From Ciona savignyi (taxonomy: Eukaryota > Chordata > Ascidiacea > Phlebobranchia > Cionidae), in NCBI GenBank assembly GCA_000149265.1, contig CH002901.1:649468-713467 (forward strand): a stretch of DNA of 64,000 nt, in the 5' to 3' direction. The position numbers and the translations under genes are program-made. Shown here one piece after another: positions 36,510 through 47,700 of this stretch. The notes under the pieces were generated by a model. The model saw only the letters and a list, made by a program, of their open reading frames with translations, was not told the DNA's origin and made no database searches. Position 1 is the first letter of the stretch; the number at the start of each line of letters is the position of its first letter.

Positions 36510-38175
36510 ACACATTATATCACGCTGTATTGCTTGATAACATTTTTATATAGACCTTACATTTTACAACTTTGACCAGGAATAATGATGTGAAAACTAG
36601 AAATGATATTTTAAGGATGATCTGATTTAATGGTCTCATCATCAGCTTTTGTATTTTTTGTTTTTCCCTATTGTAACAATGACGCGCTTTATAACGACCA
36701 TTGTTTTGTATATTTGGCCTTTTTATTTTTAAGTTTCATGTATAGCCTACTCTTTTATATTGTATAAGGTACAAAACGTATAATGAGCTATACTAAAATC
36801 TGCCACATATACAGCTTGCCTTATAATAAACAATATTAAAAATATGCTTTTAATAAATAATACACCCTCGCTCCACTTTTCGTATCTTTTTACTTACCCA
36901 AATCTAGTAAAAAAAACTTAGGCATATTCTTGGGCCACTTATTTTCCTCGTATCAAGTTTAATTTCAGTATGTTAAAAACAAAGGTAATTTTTGAATTAT
37001 TTTCTTATTGTTTATGACTGTTCATACTAATTTAATAATTATTTTTAGTGTCACCAATCAAGAAACGCGATATATATGCATATAGCATTTGTCCAATCGA
37101 TTAGTGTGGTGTTTTAGTTTGTCGCCATTCTTCCAAAGGAGTTAAAGTTTCGATAGCGGTTGCTTGTTAGTTGTTTTTGTCCTTGGGCAAGGCACTTAGC
37201 GGTCATTCCCTAAACCCGTTGATTTGGTGGGTTCTACCAAAATGAAAGGAACTACTTAATCACACACAACCCAATGCAATAGCTTCGAAGTTTGTACCTG
37301 TTTGTATAAGCACCAACAAATTTCAACAGGGATAAAACTGTTCATTGTCCATTGTAGGAGGCGTTCAACCATTTATTCTCCCTATCCCTCCAATACGAAC
37401 TAATCTTACAAAAACGGCTGTTACTTAAAATCCTGACATAGGAAGTCTTAGAACTTTTTTACAATTAAAAAAATGATGCCTACATCTGCAACCGAAACCC
37501 AAAAATCTTTAAACTTTTTTAAAAAAAATTTTCCCATCTAAACAGCTAGAAAGTGCATAATCAACACCTTTATTATACGAAGCACTGCTGCACTGTTGTT
37601 AAACTTTAGAGCTAATCGAGAAACCAGCACGAGGCCTAGTAGGCTACATTCCAAACGTATAAACCGTTTTAATGCGGTGGTGAAAAAATAAAGTTTATCT
37701 CTATTTTAGAATCCAATGTATAAAATTGATCAAAACTTCGTAAACTTTTTTCAGTCAGCAGCATGTTGACGTGGTCTCCTATGTAACGCAATTTTAACTA
37801 GACTTTAAAATGCTGTTCGAAGCAATTGCCAAACATTTCGTTTGTACATGCATTATCTTGTATTGTACGTGTACGACATAACGGTGAACATTAGTACCCG
37901 GCCTATACACTAGGAAAGAGAAGTACGAGTTGGCAAATAAAAAGCATACATGTGATTAAAACCGACGTACAAGCAAGGCTAAATAATACAGTGTCAATTA
38001 GTAAGCGTGGCAATCTAAATGTAACAACATATCCTTGTTTAAATAGAAAATTGAGTGAAAAATATAAAATCAGTGGTCATTGTCGATTTTTATTTCTGGC
38101 CAATGCAACCCAAAATGAACCTATTTAAAATGTAGAATAATCATTGAAAGGATATCGAATGATTTAGTGATGTGT
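36510..38175. other. spacer of the inverted transporter pair
   Basis: It contains 3' UTRs of both copies and a decayed SINE-A at 37091-37338. AATAAA on the plus strand (36825-36830) and TTTATT (38089-38094, i.e. AATAAA on minus) mark likely ends of the two convergent transcripts. Confidence 0.65.
37091..37338 (+). mobile_element. SINE-A, decayed
   Basis: TTGTCCTTGGGCAAGGCACTT, GGTGGGTTCTACCAAAATGA and CAATGCAATAGCTTCG in the usual order. The head is degraded and the tail ends at AACAGGGATAAAA. Confidence 0.82.
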
Positions 38176-41100
38176 TTAAAGTGCCTTCCCACGGAAATAA
38201 TCCTGTATTTCAGTTGTGGTCCTTGCTGTTGTCTCAGGAATCCGAAATATATGGTAGAGTAGAAACACGATGTCGAAAAACATCCACAGTGAAAGCATGT
38301 AGGGACCAAGTCCAATCTGGGATTTAAACAAATTAACCCATGCAACTGACAAAGGTATAAATAAATAATCAAATTAATATTATTTAGGCCTGTACTAGAA
38401 ATTTGTGTTCATTTTAATACAAGTAGAATCATTTAAACACAAACAAGAGCTTAGCAATTAACCAACATGCAGACTTAGTAAGGTTTATTATCCGATTAAG
38501 CAGACCGTGTTTAGTATCACACCAGCGTGTTTTTGCTGTACAGTTTTACTAAACTTAAGCAAAATCAATATAAAACAGGTGTTTTGGTTTGATAGCAGGG
38601 CTTGCATACCTGTAAATACGGCGGTATGAAAGAGCCGAACCATGCAAGCGACCACAAAAGAGCTGCACCATAGCCATATGCAGTTGCCCGAGTCGGTTCA
38701 ATTGTAAGGTCGCCAGCAAGCGCAAAAACTGCTAAATTACTTCCTCCAGACCATCTGAAAAGTGTCATTTAAGCGTCAATAACCACATTTTCTTCTAAAT
38801 GGTTTTTGATCAATTTGTGCTAAAGGCATTTGCACTTACCCACACATGTATATTGCAACAGATACTATAGCAACGTATGGCATCGCCGTTGGTGCAAGGT
38901 GGTTAGTGGCTCGGCTAATGGTAAACAAAACCATGGCGAAAAGAAGGATGATGTTTGATACAATGTTAACTTTGTAACCACCAAATCTGTCCACGATTTT
39001 CGACTACAAAAGGCAGGTTAGTACGACAAAACGCGTTTATAGTAGTTTTAGTCAATTTTTGCTTTTAAGTCATGATAATAATAAACACTTACCCCTACAA
39101 TAGTAGCGATAAAGGACAGAGCGAAAACACCCAATCGTAGCGAATGTCACCGTCTCTGCTGCGATGCCAGCGCTCAGAAATATTTGGTCGGAGTAAATGA
39201 TGAAAGTATGAATACCGACCAAAATCAAGTTGGCATAAACGACAAGTACGGCAAAAAACTGATTTCTGCGAAAATAAATGGTTAAAATATGATAAAAAAG
39301 TCGTTTTCATTTTTTTCAGTTTTCAGTGGTCATAAACCACCCACAAAAACTTTGGCTTTTAGGTTTTTTAGTTTTCGTTGGGGAAACCACCCACAAAAAC
39401 TTTGTTGACGCGCACACTAATTTTGATAAAACTTTAATGCCCTTACTATGTATTGGTGTTATGCAAACGAAGTATATTATTGTGCGTTTATAACCACAAA
39501 TAAAGAAAACTTTGCTTAAAAAAGTTTAAATTTAATTTAAATGATTTTTTGTCATTTAAGGAGTAAAAGAGCCCAACATTTATTTCGGTTGTCGTTTGTG
39601 CAACCTGGTGATAACGTACGTACAATACACACCTGTCATGCACTAAACAGTTGTACAATTTTAACATCTACCAATTGTTAGAGGAATAACATCCCATGAA
39701 TTATCATACACATTGAAGCATGATTTTAAATGTATAAACCCAAAAATTATATTGGCAAAGATCTTGCATTATACTATAAATAGCACAGTTGCATTGTACC
39801 TATAATTTAGGTTTATTTATAGGCCTATATAAGTAATGTTAGTTAAAATTTGTGACGGCTTTAGTTCGATTTAATAACTGCTTGTAAGCGATTTCGGTAT
39901 TTTTAGTGCTGGGAATTTACCTAATGTTGGTTAAGTATATAAAAGTCTCAGATTTGAAAACTCCCTTTAGACGATTTCTATCGAAAAACACGCCCTTTTA
40001 TTACATTTAAAAATAAACACTAAAGAAATTCATTTGTATCTAAGAAATTCCTCCGGGATAAAACCCTAAATTGTTTTTACATATCTGCGCTATAGTTTGA
40101 TTTAATGACTTCTATTCAATAATTTCGGCAAAAACAAGAAAGGGGGGATATAATTAGATACCATACATAGACAACCAATATTGCCGCATAGAAGGAAAGA
40201 AATGTGGATAAGTTGACATTTATGATTAAATAAAAGGCATACATATGGATTAAATTAATGCTTTGAAGTGAAATATGGATAAAATCAATGCATTGGAGTT
40301 AAATTTGAATTAAATCAATGCCTTGAAGTTAAATATGGTTTAGTTCAATGCTTCGGGGTTACTTCAATAAAATCAAAGACACGGAAAGAAAGGAGTGAAT
40401 ATACAAATTCCCTATACAAATATATATATATATATAGTGTAATATAGAATAACACAATGCGGTCAACTTCGAAATATATAAACCAATTTAAAAACTAATC
40501 GAATTACAAAGCGCGAACCGGTGTTTCCAATAGCATCATGTTAACGTCAATAAATCCTTAATATTTGCGCGCCATCACTTTTGTTTTCGTCCTAAAATTA
40601 CACTCGTCCCACAGACTTTTCGTCTGTGAGCAAAATTTGTGTTGACGTCTCTGTAAGGAGTTTTGCGACTTGCCGTTGTGCGTCAACACCATTTGTTGTC
40701 GAACAGGCATTCCTTAGAATTTTGGTATACCTTATAGATGGGTTGCCAGGGCTATATATCATAGTCGTTATTTGACATAATTTCAATTATGCACGATCAG
40801 TTCGATTTAATCGATCGGGGCAAGGTTCGGTAAGTCATTTTAATTTTAAGCATTTTCATACGAAGAATAGCGGCCGAACAATGTATCGCACAATATCGCA
40901 TACGAGCCTAACAAGATAGACTAGGTAAAAACAAACCGATATAACTCTCTTTAAATAATGCTGTATGTAGGTTACTTGTAACGTTGAAAAACAATTTAAA
41001 CTTGAATTACTCTTGGTCACAATCGGGCTGGCGTATGTTTGTAAAATACGATTTTTTATACGAAATACATAGACTTTTTGTTTAACCCATTAAACAACTG

Positions 41101-42366
41101 TGTTTCGGTAAAGTTCCCTGAAAGCTTTGCCACAACCGACCAGCTACCAGCTGATTTCAAAGTCAAGCATTTTGATTGTCCACTCGATACCACTGAACTA
41201 ATCATAAGGTGTAATGTATTTAACTTACCGATATTGCTTAGTTTTTAGCATTGTTCCAATTCCTACATGTTTGATGTCTTTCATTTCGCTTTTTATAATG
41301 TTAATCTCCTCCAAAATGTCTTCCTACAACAAACAACATTGAAAAATTGTGTAATTCAACATACACAGTTATTACACATATTGATTTGAGCTCATTCGGT
41401 CATATAACCTTGGATCCTGATCGAAGTTTCTGGAGTGTTTTAACAGCCTCATCTTTCATTCCATTCCTTATAAGGTAGAAAGGAGATTCCGGCAACCAAA
41501 TGCTGCTGATCAAATAAATAATTGCTGGGACTCCTGCCAGTGCTACGCCTAACGGCCACAGTTCAATCGTACCTAAGAGCTGTTAATACGAAACTGTTAA
41601 TACGAAAGTTATAAACTTATTAGTAAATTCAAACCTTTGGGTGTCCAAGAATGGCAGCTATCAAGAAACCAAACGCAACAGCAGAACCAACCACACTCTG
41701 CCAAAATCCAAGCATTCCTGTTGCACTTGTTTCAGAAACCATAAGCGAAGGCAAATCTACAGAAATAGTATTTATGTAATGTACAACTCTATACAATAAC
41801 GTAATAAGTTAAAAGAACGCTACTCAACTGTATGAGATTCCAACATTTAATCCGGCTAAAAATCGTCCAATGATTATCACTTCATATGAACCGGTAGGGC
41901 CACCAATTAATGACACCACAATGATGGAAAACAGACTCGTTACATGCCCCAACTGCATCACACGTTTTGGAGAAAACCAACCCAACAGAAATTTTGTCCC
42001 AACTCCTCCAACCAAGGCTCCGACGAATATAATCGAATTTACAATGGACGTAATGCTTAGGGATAGGGAATCGGGTATAGGGACACCATTTCTTCCCTGT
42101 AACGCCGGTTCATAACTTTATAATACGGTGAGTATTTAAATATATAAATATTCAACCCACCAAATACGTTTGATTGAATAACTTCACCATGACAGGCGCA
42201 ATAGGATTTAGGATAGTCACGTGATAACCAGTTGCTGAAGCCATCATCCAAGCATTTAGAAATAGCACCATCGCACCAAATCTGGAATTTTTCTGTAAAA
42301 AAAATGTGAATTAAAAAAATATATACTGCAAAAAGCTTCTCCACGCTAGCTTACCGGTGCAGCCAT
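38176..42366 (-). CDS. SLC2-like sugar transporter, copy B (one-base frameshift)
   Basis: Inverted duplicate of copy A with the same ten exons: 42355-42366, 42161-42292, 41829-42096, 41635-41756, 41409-41579, 41229-41323, 39093-39265, 38840-39003, 38610-38754 and 38176-38316. Every exon has the same length as in A except exon 7, 173 bases against 172. There, near 39128-39135, ATTGGGTGTTTTC replaces ATTGGAGTTTTC, shifting the frame in the second half of the protein. No other stop or broken splice site was seen, so this is either a very young pseudogene or a sequence error. Exon 6 differs from A at 15 of 95 bases with seven amino acid changes, while exon 10 and intron 8 differ far less. Intron 6 has grown to about 1.96 kb. 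Poly(A) signal AATAAA on the minus strand at 38094-38089. Confidence 0.88.
39333..39405. repeat. ACCACCCACAAAAACTTTG direct repeat
   Basis: AAACCACCCACAAAAACTTT occurs twice, 50 bases apart, in copy B intron 6. Confidence 0.85.
40243..40362. repeat. 30-bp tandem repeat, four units
   Basis: Four units of about 30 bases built on ATATGGATTAAATCAATGC plus TTGAAGTTAA, with growing divergence to the right. It lies in copy B intron 6. Confidence 0.8.
40598..40786 (-). pseudogene. possible Tc1/IS630-type transposase fragment
   Basis: A 62-codon minus-strand frame carries RQVAKLLTETSTQ followed by ILLTDEKSV. Its spacing resembles the segment around the second catalytic Asp of Tc1/mariner-IS630 transposases (LFTDEKxF). 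No first Asp region or third catalytic residue was recognised next to it, so if real it is a remnant in copy B intron 6. This reading is tentative. Confidence 0.3.
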
Positions 42367-43198
42367 CTTATCTAAATTTCCTTTTTTAGTCGTAAATCCG
42401 ATTTAGCTCAGCTCTAAAATCCAATGCCGCTTAAGTCATTTGCTTAAAATTTCGTACTAAGTCATGTATATTGGTCTACCAAACCTTGGAAGACTACACA
42501 AACGTGGTGGAGAAGAAGGCAGTGACGTGTACGGTATAGAATGTTCCATTGTTTTACGTCACCAGCCAACATACTCTAGGCGTAAACACATATACACGAA
42601 AATGTAATAAACATTACTACCATATGTCACGCTTACAGCTTTGTTTTTTTATATAAAAAAAGATTCTGTGTAACATAGAGCTGGTGTATTATATCACGTC
42701 TTCCTACATGTTTTAGCGATTAGGTTACCGTTGTACGTGACCCAGTGAACGTCTAAAATCAGACAAAGCCAAGTGAATGGCACCTTCTGCCATCTATAGA
42801 TCGATCACGTTGTAAACAAGTGGATATAAACTATAATGTCAACAGACACACAGTTTCAATCCACGAATTTACCGCATATTTCCAACTGACACTAGTTTCA
42901 ACCCTCACGTTTAAACTATGGTTAAAATATGATACCATGTTGAATACCGAAAGACGGTCATTTTCGTACAAACGTCAATTATTTAAGTATTCACTGGGAT
43001 GTTATATCGGCTCAGTGGAATAGAGGGAATACGCGGTTGGTCGAATGTTTTGCTTCACTTGCAAACAAACGCCTGCTGGTTTACTGATAGTCTCGTCACT
43101 GTCTTATATATATATATAAATACACGTTGCAGGCTGTTGCTTCAACGTTTATCGGGCAAACGAGTTCAATCCAATAGTTTTATCGAAGTTCCAGCCTA

Positions 43199-43493
43199 GG
43201 ATTGGATGGGATGTTCTTATCCTCGTGAATGGGAAAACCAAGGGGTTAACACACGGGCAATCGTCACCTCGCGCCCACTGTCGGGTTACCGGAGCTATTG
43301 CAGTGTGATGTGCATGATCTACATATTCCTTTAATTAGGTAGAACCCATCAATCCGTTGGGTTAAGGAAATGTCTGCTAATACCTTGGCTAAAGAGCACA
43401 ACAGACAAGCTAGCGAACAGTTTCAAGGTTGAAAACCTACGGGTGAAAAGCGACGCACTAATTCACCAAGCTTATCGGTCGGATAAAAATAAT
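43199..43493 (-). mobile_element. SINE-A, near full length, inverted
   Basis: Plus strand: GTGAATGGGAAAACCAAGGG, then ACCGGAGCTATTGCAGTGTG, GTAGAACCCATCAATCCG and a reversed head at the right (CGACGCACTAATTCACCAAG). Confidence 0.87.
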
Positions 43494-44189
43494 CGCAATA
43501 AAACTTAGTCCAAAGCCTATAATTATTTATTATTGAGGCTAGTATGTTATAGAGATAAAGTACCATAGTAGTATCCTTACATTGCATTATACGTAATATA
43601 ATAAAGTTCAACAATCAATGGGTAAATGGTTGTTTATATATAATCACAATTAAACAATCAACGCGTGAATGGTGTTTTGTGTAGTTAAAGTTAACTAGAA
43701 AATAACTTTACGAACCCAATATTTACGAAAACTGTTCGTTTTTTTACATAAATACATCAGCGTATTCCTTTAGTAGGTATAAAGTGTGGTTAGGGTTTGG
43801 AAATCTGTTTGTATGTTTAATGCAATAGTTAGAAATAATGTTGATTTATACGGATTATTAAATGCGCATTGACAAAATACTTAAGGTAAAAAATCATTTT
43901 TAAAAGCTTAGGCTACTAGGCCTTTTTATCTCTATAGTAAAAAGGTTTTTAAAAACATATCTTTATGATAACTTGCAGAAGGAAGATATATATTATATAT
44001 TGCGCGATCACTGCTACAAATATTCTTTGTATTTACTTCATTTACAAACTACTGGACGTTGCTTCGGGGAATATATGGGCAAAACAATATGCAATATAGA
44101 CAATTAAGGTTACATTTAGAATAAAAACTCGGAAGAAGTAATTCCTGTACAGCCTAGCATAAGATATTCGTTTTTTTCACCGTGATTGA

Positions 44190-44433
44190 GGAATCTCAAC
44201 GGGGACCATCGTCCTATCGTCAGGCTGCCGTCGGGGATCATTTTCAAGCTAGTAATCGCCATTTAGCTTGTGTCCTCTGTCAGGTTAAAAAATTGCAGTA
44301 AGTGGTATATGATTGAGACGTTCCTTTAATTTAAGTAAAACCCATTAAACTGCCGGCTTTATAACCTAGTCCAGGTAGCTTGCCCAAAAGCACAACCGAC
44401 TGTTTCGATCTTTCAACCCACCGAGCCATTTAG
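44190..44433 (-). mobile_element. SINE-A, strongly decayed, inverted
   Basis: GTTCCTTTAATTTAAGTAAA then ACCCATTAAACTG, GCTTGCCCAAAAGCACAACC and CAACCCACCGAGCCATTTAG keep the family order, but the middle is poorly conserved. Confidence 0.72.
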
Positions 44434-44738
44434 TAAAAATCAATGATTATTTTTTTAATACCTTGGTTAAACTTAATCTTAATACCGTGCTGTAATATAA
44501 AATCGGCAAATAAATTGGTAGCATTAACCATCCAAGCACACGCTGTTTCACGATGTTTTATTGCCTACAGTTAAATGTTATTTTTTAACATTTCTATGTA
44601 TTAACCGGTAATTTAAATAAGCAATATCTTCGAAGGTGGTTCCCCTGTTTGTTTTGTGGATTTTAAATTCAAACAACCGACTAGGAAACGTATTTTTAAA
44701 GTTGTATATCTCACACATGATAGTCTAAAAGGGGAAAT

Positions 44739-47700
44739 ATGGATAAAACAATTTGGGATTGCTTGGAAAAACAAACTGAAGGTGGAACTCTTTTAACATC
44801 GTGCGGCGCTGAACTACAAGAACTGATGAGACAAATTGATATTATGGTAAACGATGTTTACATTTACTCTTATTCTAAATAGCCTGGAATTAGACCTACA
44901 TAAATATTTTGTTATTACCCTAATGCTTCTTTCTCAAAAAATTTAACATAATAATACCCTGTTGGAAAGTTCGTTTTCTGTGCGCTGGATTTTTGCACCA
45001 ACATTTTTTACCCTAAATTTTGCCTCATGCCAGCAATACTAATTTGCACCACCACAAACGAAATTACATCATTTCCAATTAAAACTTTGAAATATTTCCA
45101 GTAGGGTAATAATACCTAAAAGTTTTAATATTTTAGGTTCGAAACAAGAAAATGGAATGGGAATCAGAGTTGATTGCGTCACAAGATTCATTGGCTGTCA
45201 GGGATCAGGAATTATCTCGTGCCAGGTAATCTATAAATTGTAATCCAAAATTGGAGACTTTTTTTCCACCAAATAAACACATGAAAAGCAAAAATGATAG
45301 ATTTTCTAGCAGAGTACAATGACTTTAAATGTTAATAAATCTGGTAAAAATGGAAAAAGTAATGACTGGACTGGATATTTGGAATACCGGTACTGCTATA
45401 AAACATTATACCCAATAAATAACGCAAACTTAAAATCAGAGGCCAGAGTTGCAACAGTGATTAGGGCCGTGAGGAACAAGAACTCATTAAATATATACCA
45501 AATATCCACAAGAATAAAGTTTCTTAGAAAAAAATGTTTTAGTGTTCAGTAAAAGTTTTATTTTGAATATCTTACTTCTAAATTACTGACATTTCTTGCA
45601 ATAACAGTATGTTTAAAACTATTCTTTTTCAGTGCATACTTGACTACATATTTGCACTTTAGTCAGTGCAGTTAAATAGAAGGAATGTAAAAATTGATAG
45701 GTCAATTGCCATGTGGACTCGAGTACTATGATAATTTAATCCATTAAACTACAAGAAAACAAGTTGAGTGCTATTGTGCTGATGATTTATTTAAAATTCA
45801 GTTTTTATTTTCTATCACCGTTTGTTTAACTGGTCTTAATCGAAATTATAAAATTGAAAAGGTAATTTCATAATTTGATCGAATAGCCACTATTATAACT
45901 TTTTATTTTAATAAAATATATACAATTTTTTCAGGGCTGTATTGGATCAGAAACAGCAGGAGATAGGAGTGTTGAAGGATCAATTAGAAAGCTATGAATC
46001 AGGACAAAGCAGTCTAGCTTCTCAATATGAATTGCAACTGAATAACTTAAAGAGTCAACTAAGGAATCTAAAGGTTTGAGTTTAAGCAATCTTCGGCTAA
46101 GCATGTATGTAAGAATAGTTTGGCCTTGGTCCAAATTACACTCAGTCATAAAAAGCGGACATGTATGTTTTGATCCCTCGTGCGAACGTGGTGAGCTCAC
46201 AATGATAATACGAAAGAGTAATATTTCTTTATTATCGATTTAAAGTCTGCTTAAAACATCAATTAACCTAAACTTTAGAGTTCACACGTTTTGCACAATT
46301 AAAATTTACAATGTTTAAAATTCCGATGATTTAGTGTTGTTACAAGATTTGTAAAGTTGATTAAACTTGAGTGTGCGCCGCATATTAAACTCTAGCTCGG
46401 TTAATTGTACATTTGAGATTTTAACAACACTATATTTGTAATAACAACCTTTTAGATTAAAAGATACTGTAAATATATTAAACAAATAGAAATGCATGAA
46501 AAGTGGTTCCATGCCTAGTGGATGTTTGCACAATGGACATAATAAATAGCTAAAAGAGCACTCCACCTCTGCACGTTTTTTTGCATTTTCCGACGCCTGA
46601 GTATAGCCATGACCATGTCCTTTATTAATATTGTAAATATATACACTTTAACATGCATCTAGTATTGAAATAGAGTTTGTGATTACTGATGATATAATCT
46701 ATTTGAGTGACTAAATTTCGTTATTTGATTCACTTTTTCTCTTACAAATTTTTACAATTAAATTTTCTTAAAGTAACAATTTGAATTAAGTGTTTTTTGG
46801 ACAGGAATCACATGAGAAAATGATAAAGCATAGGTCAAAAAGGAACCAGACCTCTGCTGAAAAAGAAAACGAACTAACACTCGAAGTTGAAAGATTAAAC
46901 GCTGAATTACAGGAAAAAAGATCTGAAATTGTCGAACATGATAAACAAACAAGTGAATGGGATATTAGGTCCGTCTATATCTGGTATTTATCACCCCTTT
47001 GTTGTTCAACTTTCTTCCTAGTTTTCTTGTTATTTTCAATGATGTATTCTATCTATGTATAGCAATTGTAATATAAGTTTGGAAAAATAGTACCTTTGAT
47101 TGCAATTTTGTGAAATCAGTTTTTAAATGTCTAGGTCACTTTTTAACAAATTTAATGCAGAAAAAGGGCTTTGCAACATCAAATTGAGTGTTTAGAGAAA
47201 CAGAAACGTTCTATTGCTGCAAATTATGAAAGAGTTCAACAACAATTGTCTCTCTCACAATCTCGGTTAAAGAAAAGTAATAGAATGGTGGAAGAGGTAA
47301 CAATTCCCCCTTTGTGTATATATATATATTCATTAAAAGACTGGCCTAGACTTACAAATTTATTAATTTATTCCGAAAACATGGTCCAAACCATTTTCCA
47401 TGCATATCCTACTACACTTTCTGTCTATCTAGCAGTAGATTGAATTTGTATGCAGTAGAGTTTTTTAATGTTAATGGTGTGTTAAGGTCATAGCACACTC
47501 TATAAAGCTAAATGAGACTTATTTTATACACATTTTTAAAATGTCATGGTAACATGTGATCAACGGTGTAATGGGACACACATGTGTCCATTTAGCGAAC
47601 AAGGGCTGAACCTAAGAAATTAATGGATTGCACAAAAATCTTTCTTTAATTAAAACATACTGCATCCCTGTAATAATAACCTTTCCTTTTCCCGGGATAT

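Larger units (their letters stand above)
42367..44738. other. spacer between SLC2-like copy B and CEP63
   Basis: The two genes diverge, so both promoters lie here. It holds two inverted SINE-A copies (43199-43493 and 44190-44433). Nothing else was recognised; no TATA box stands out. Confidence 0.55.

Noticed and set aside
45319-45552. 77-codon frame in CEP63 intron 2
   Set aside because: No heptad pattern or similarity to CEP63, and exons 2 and 3 join in phase without it.
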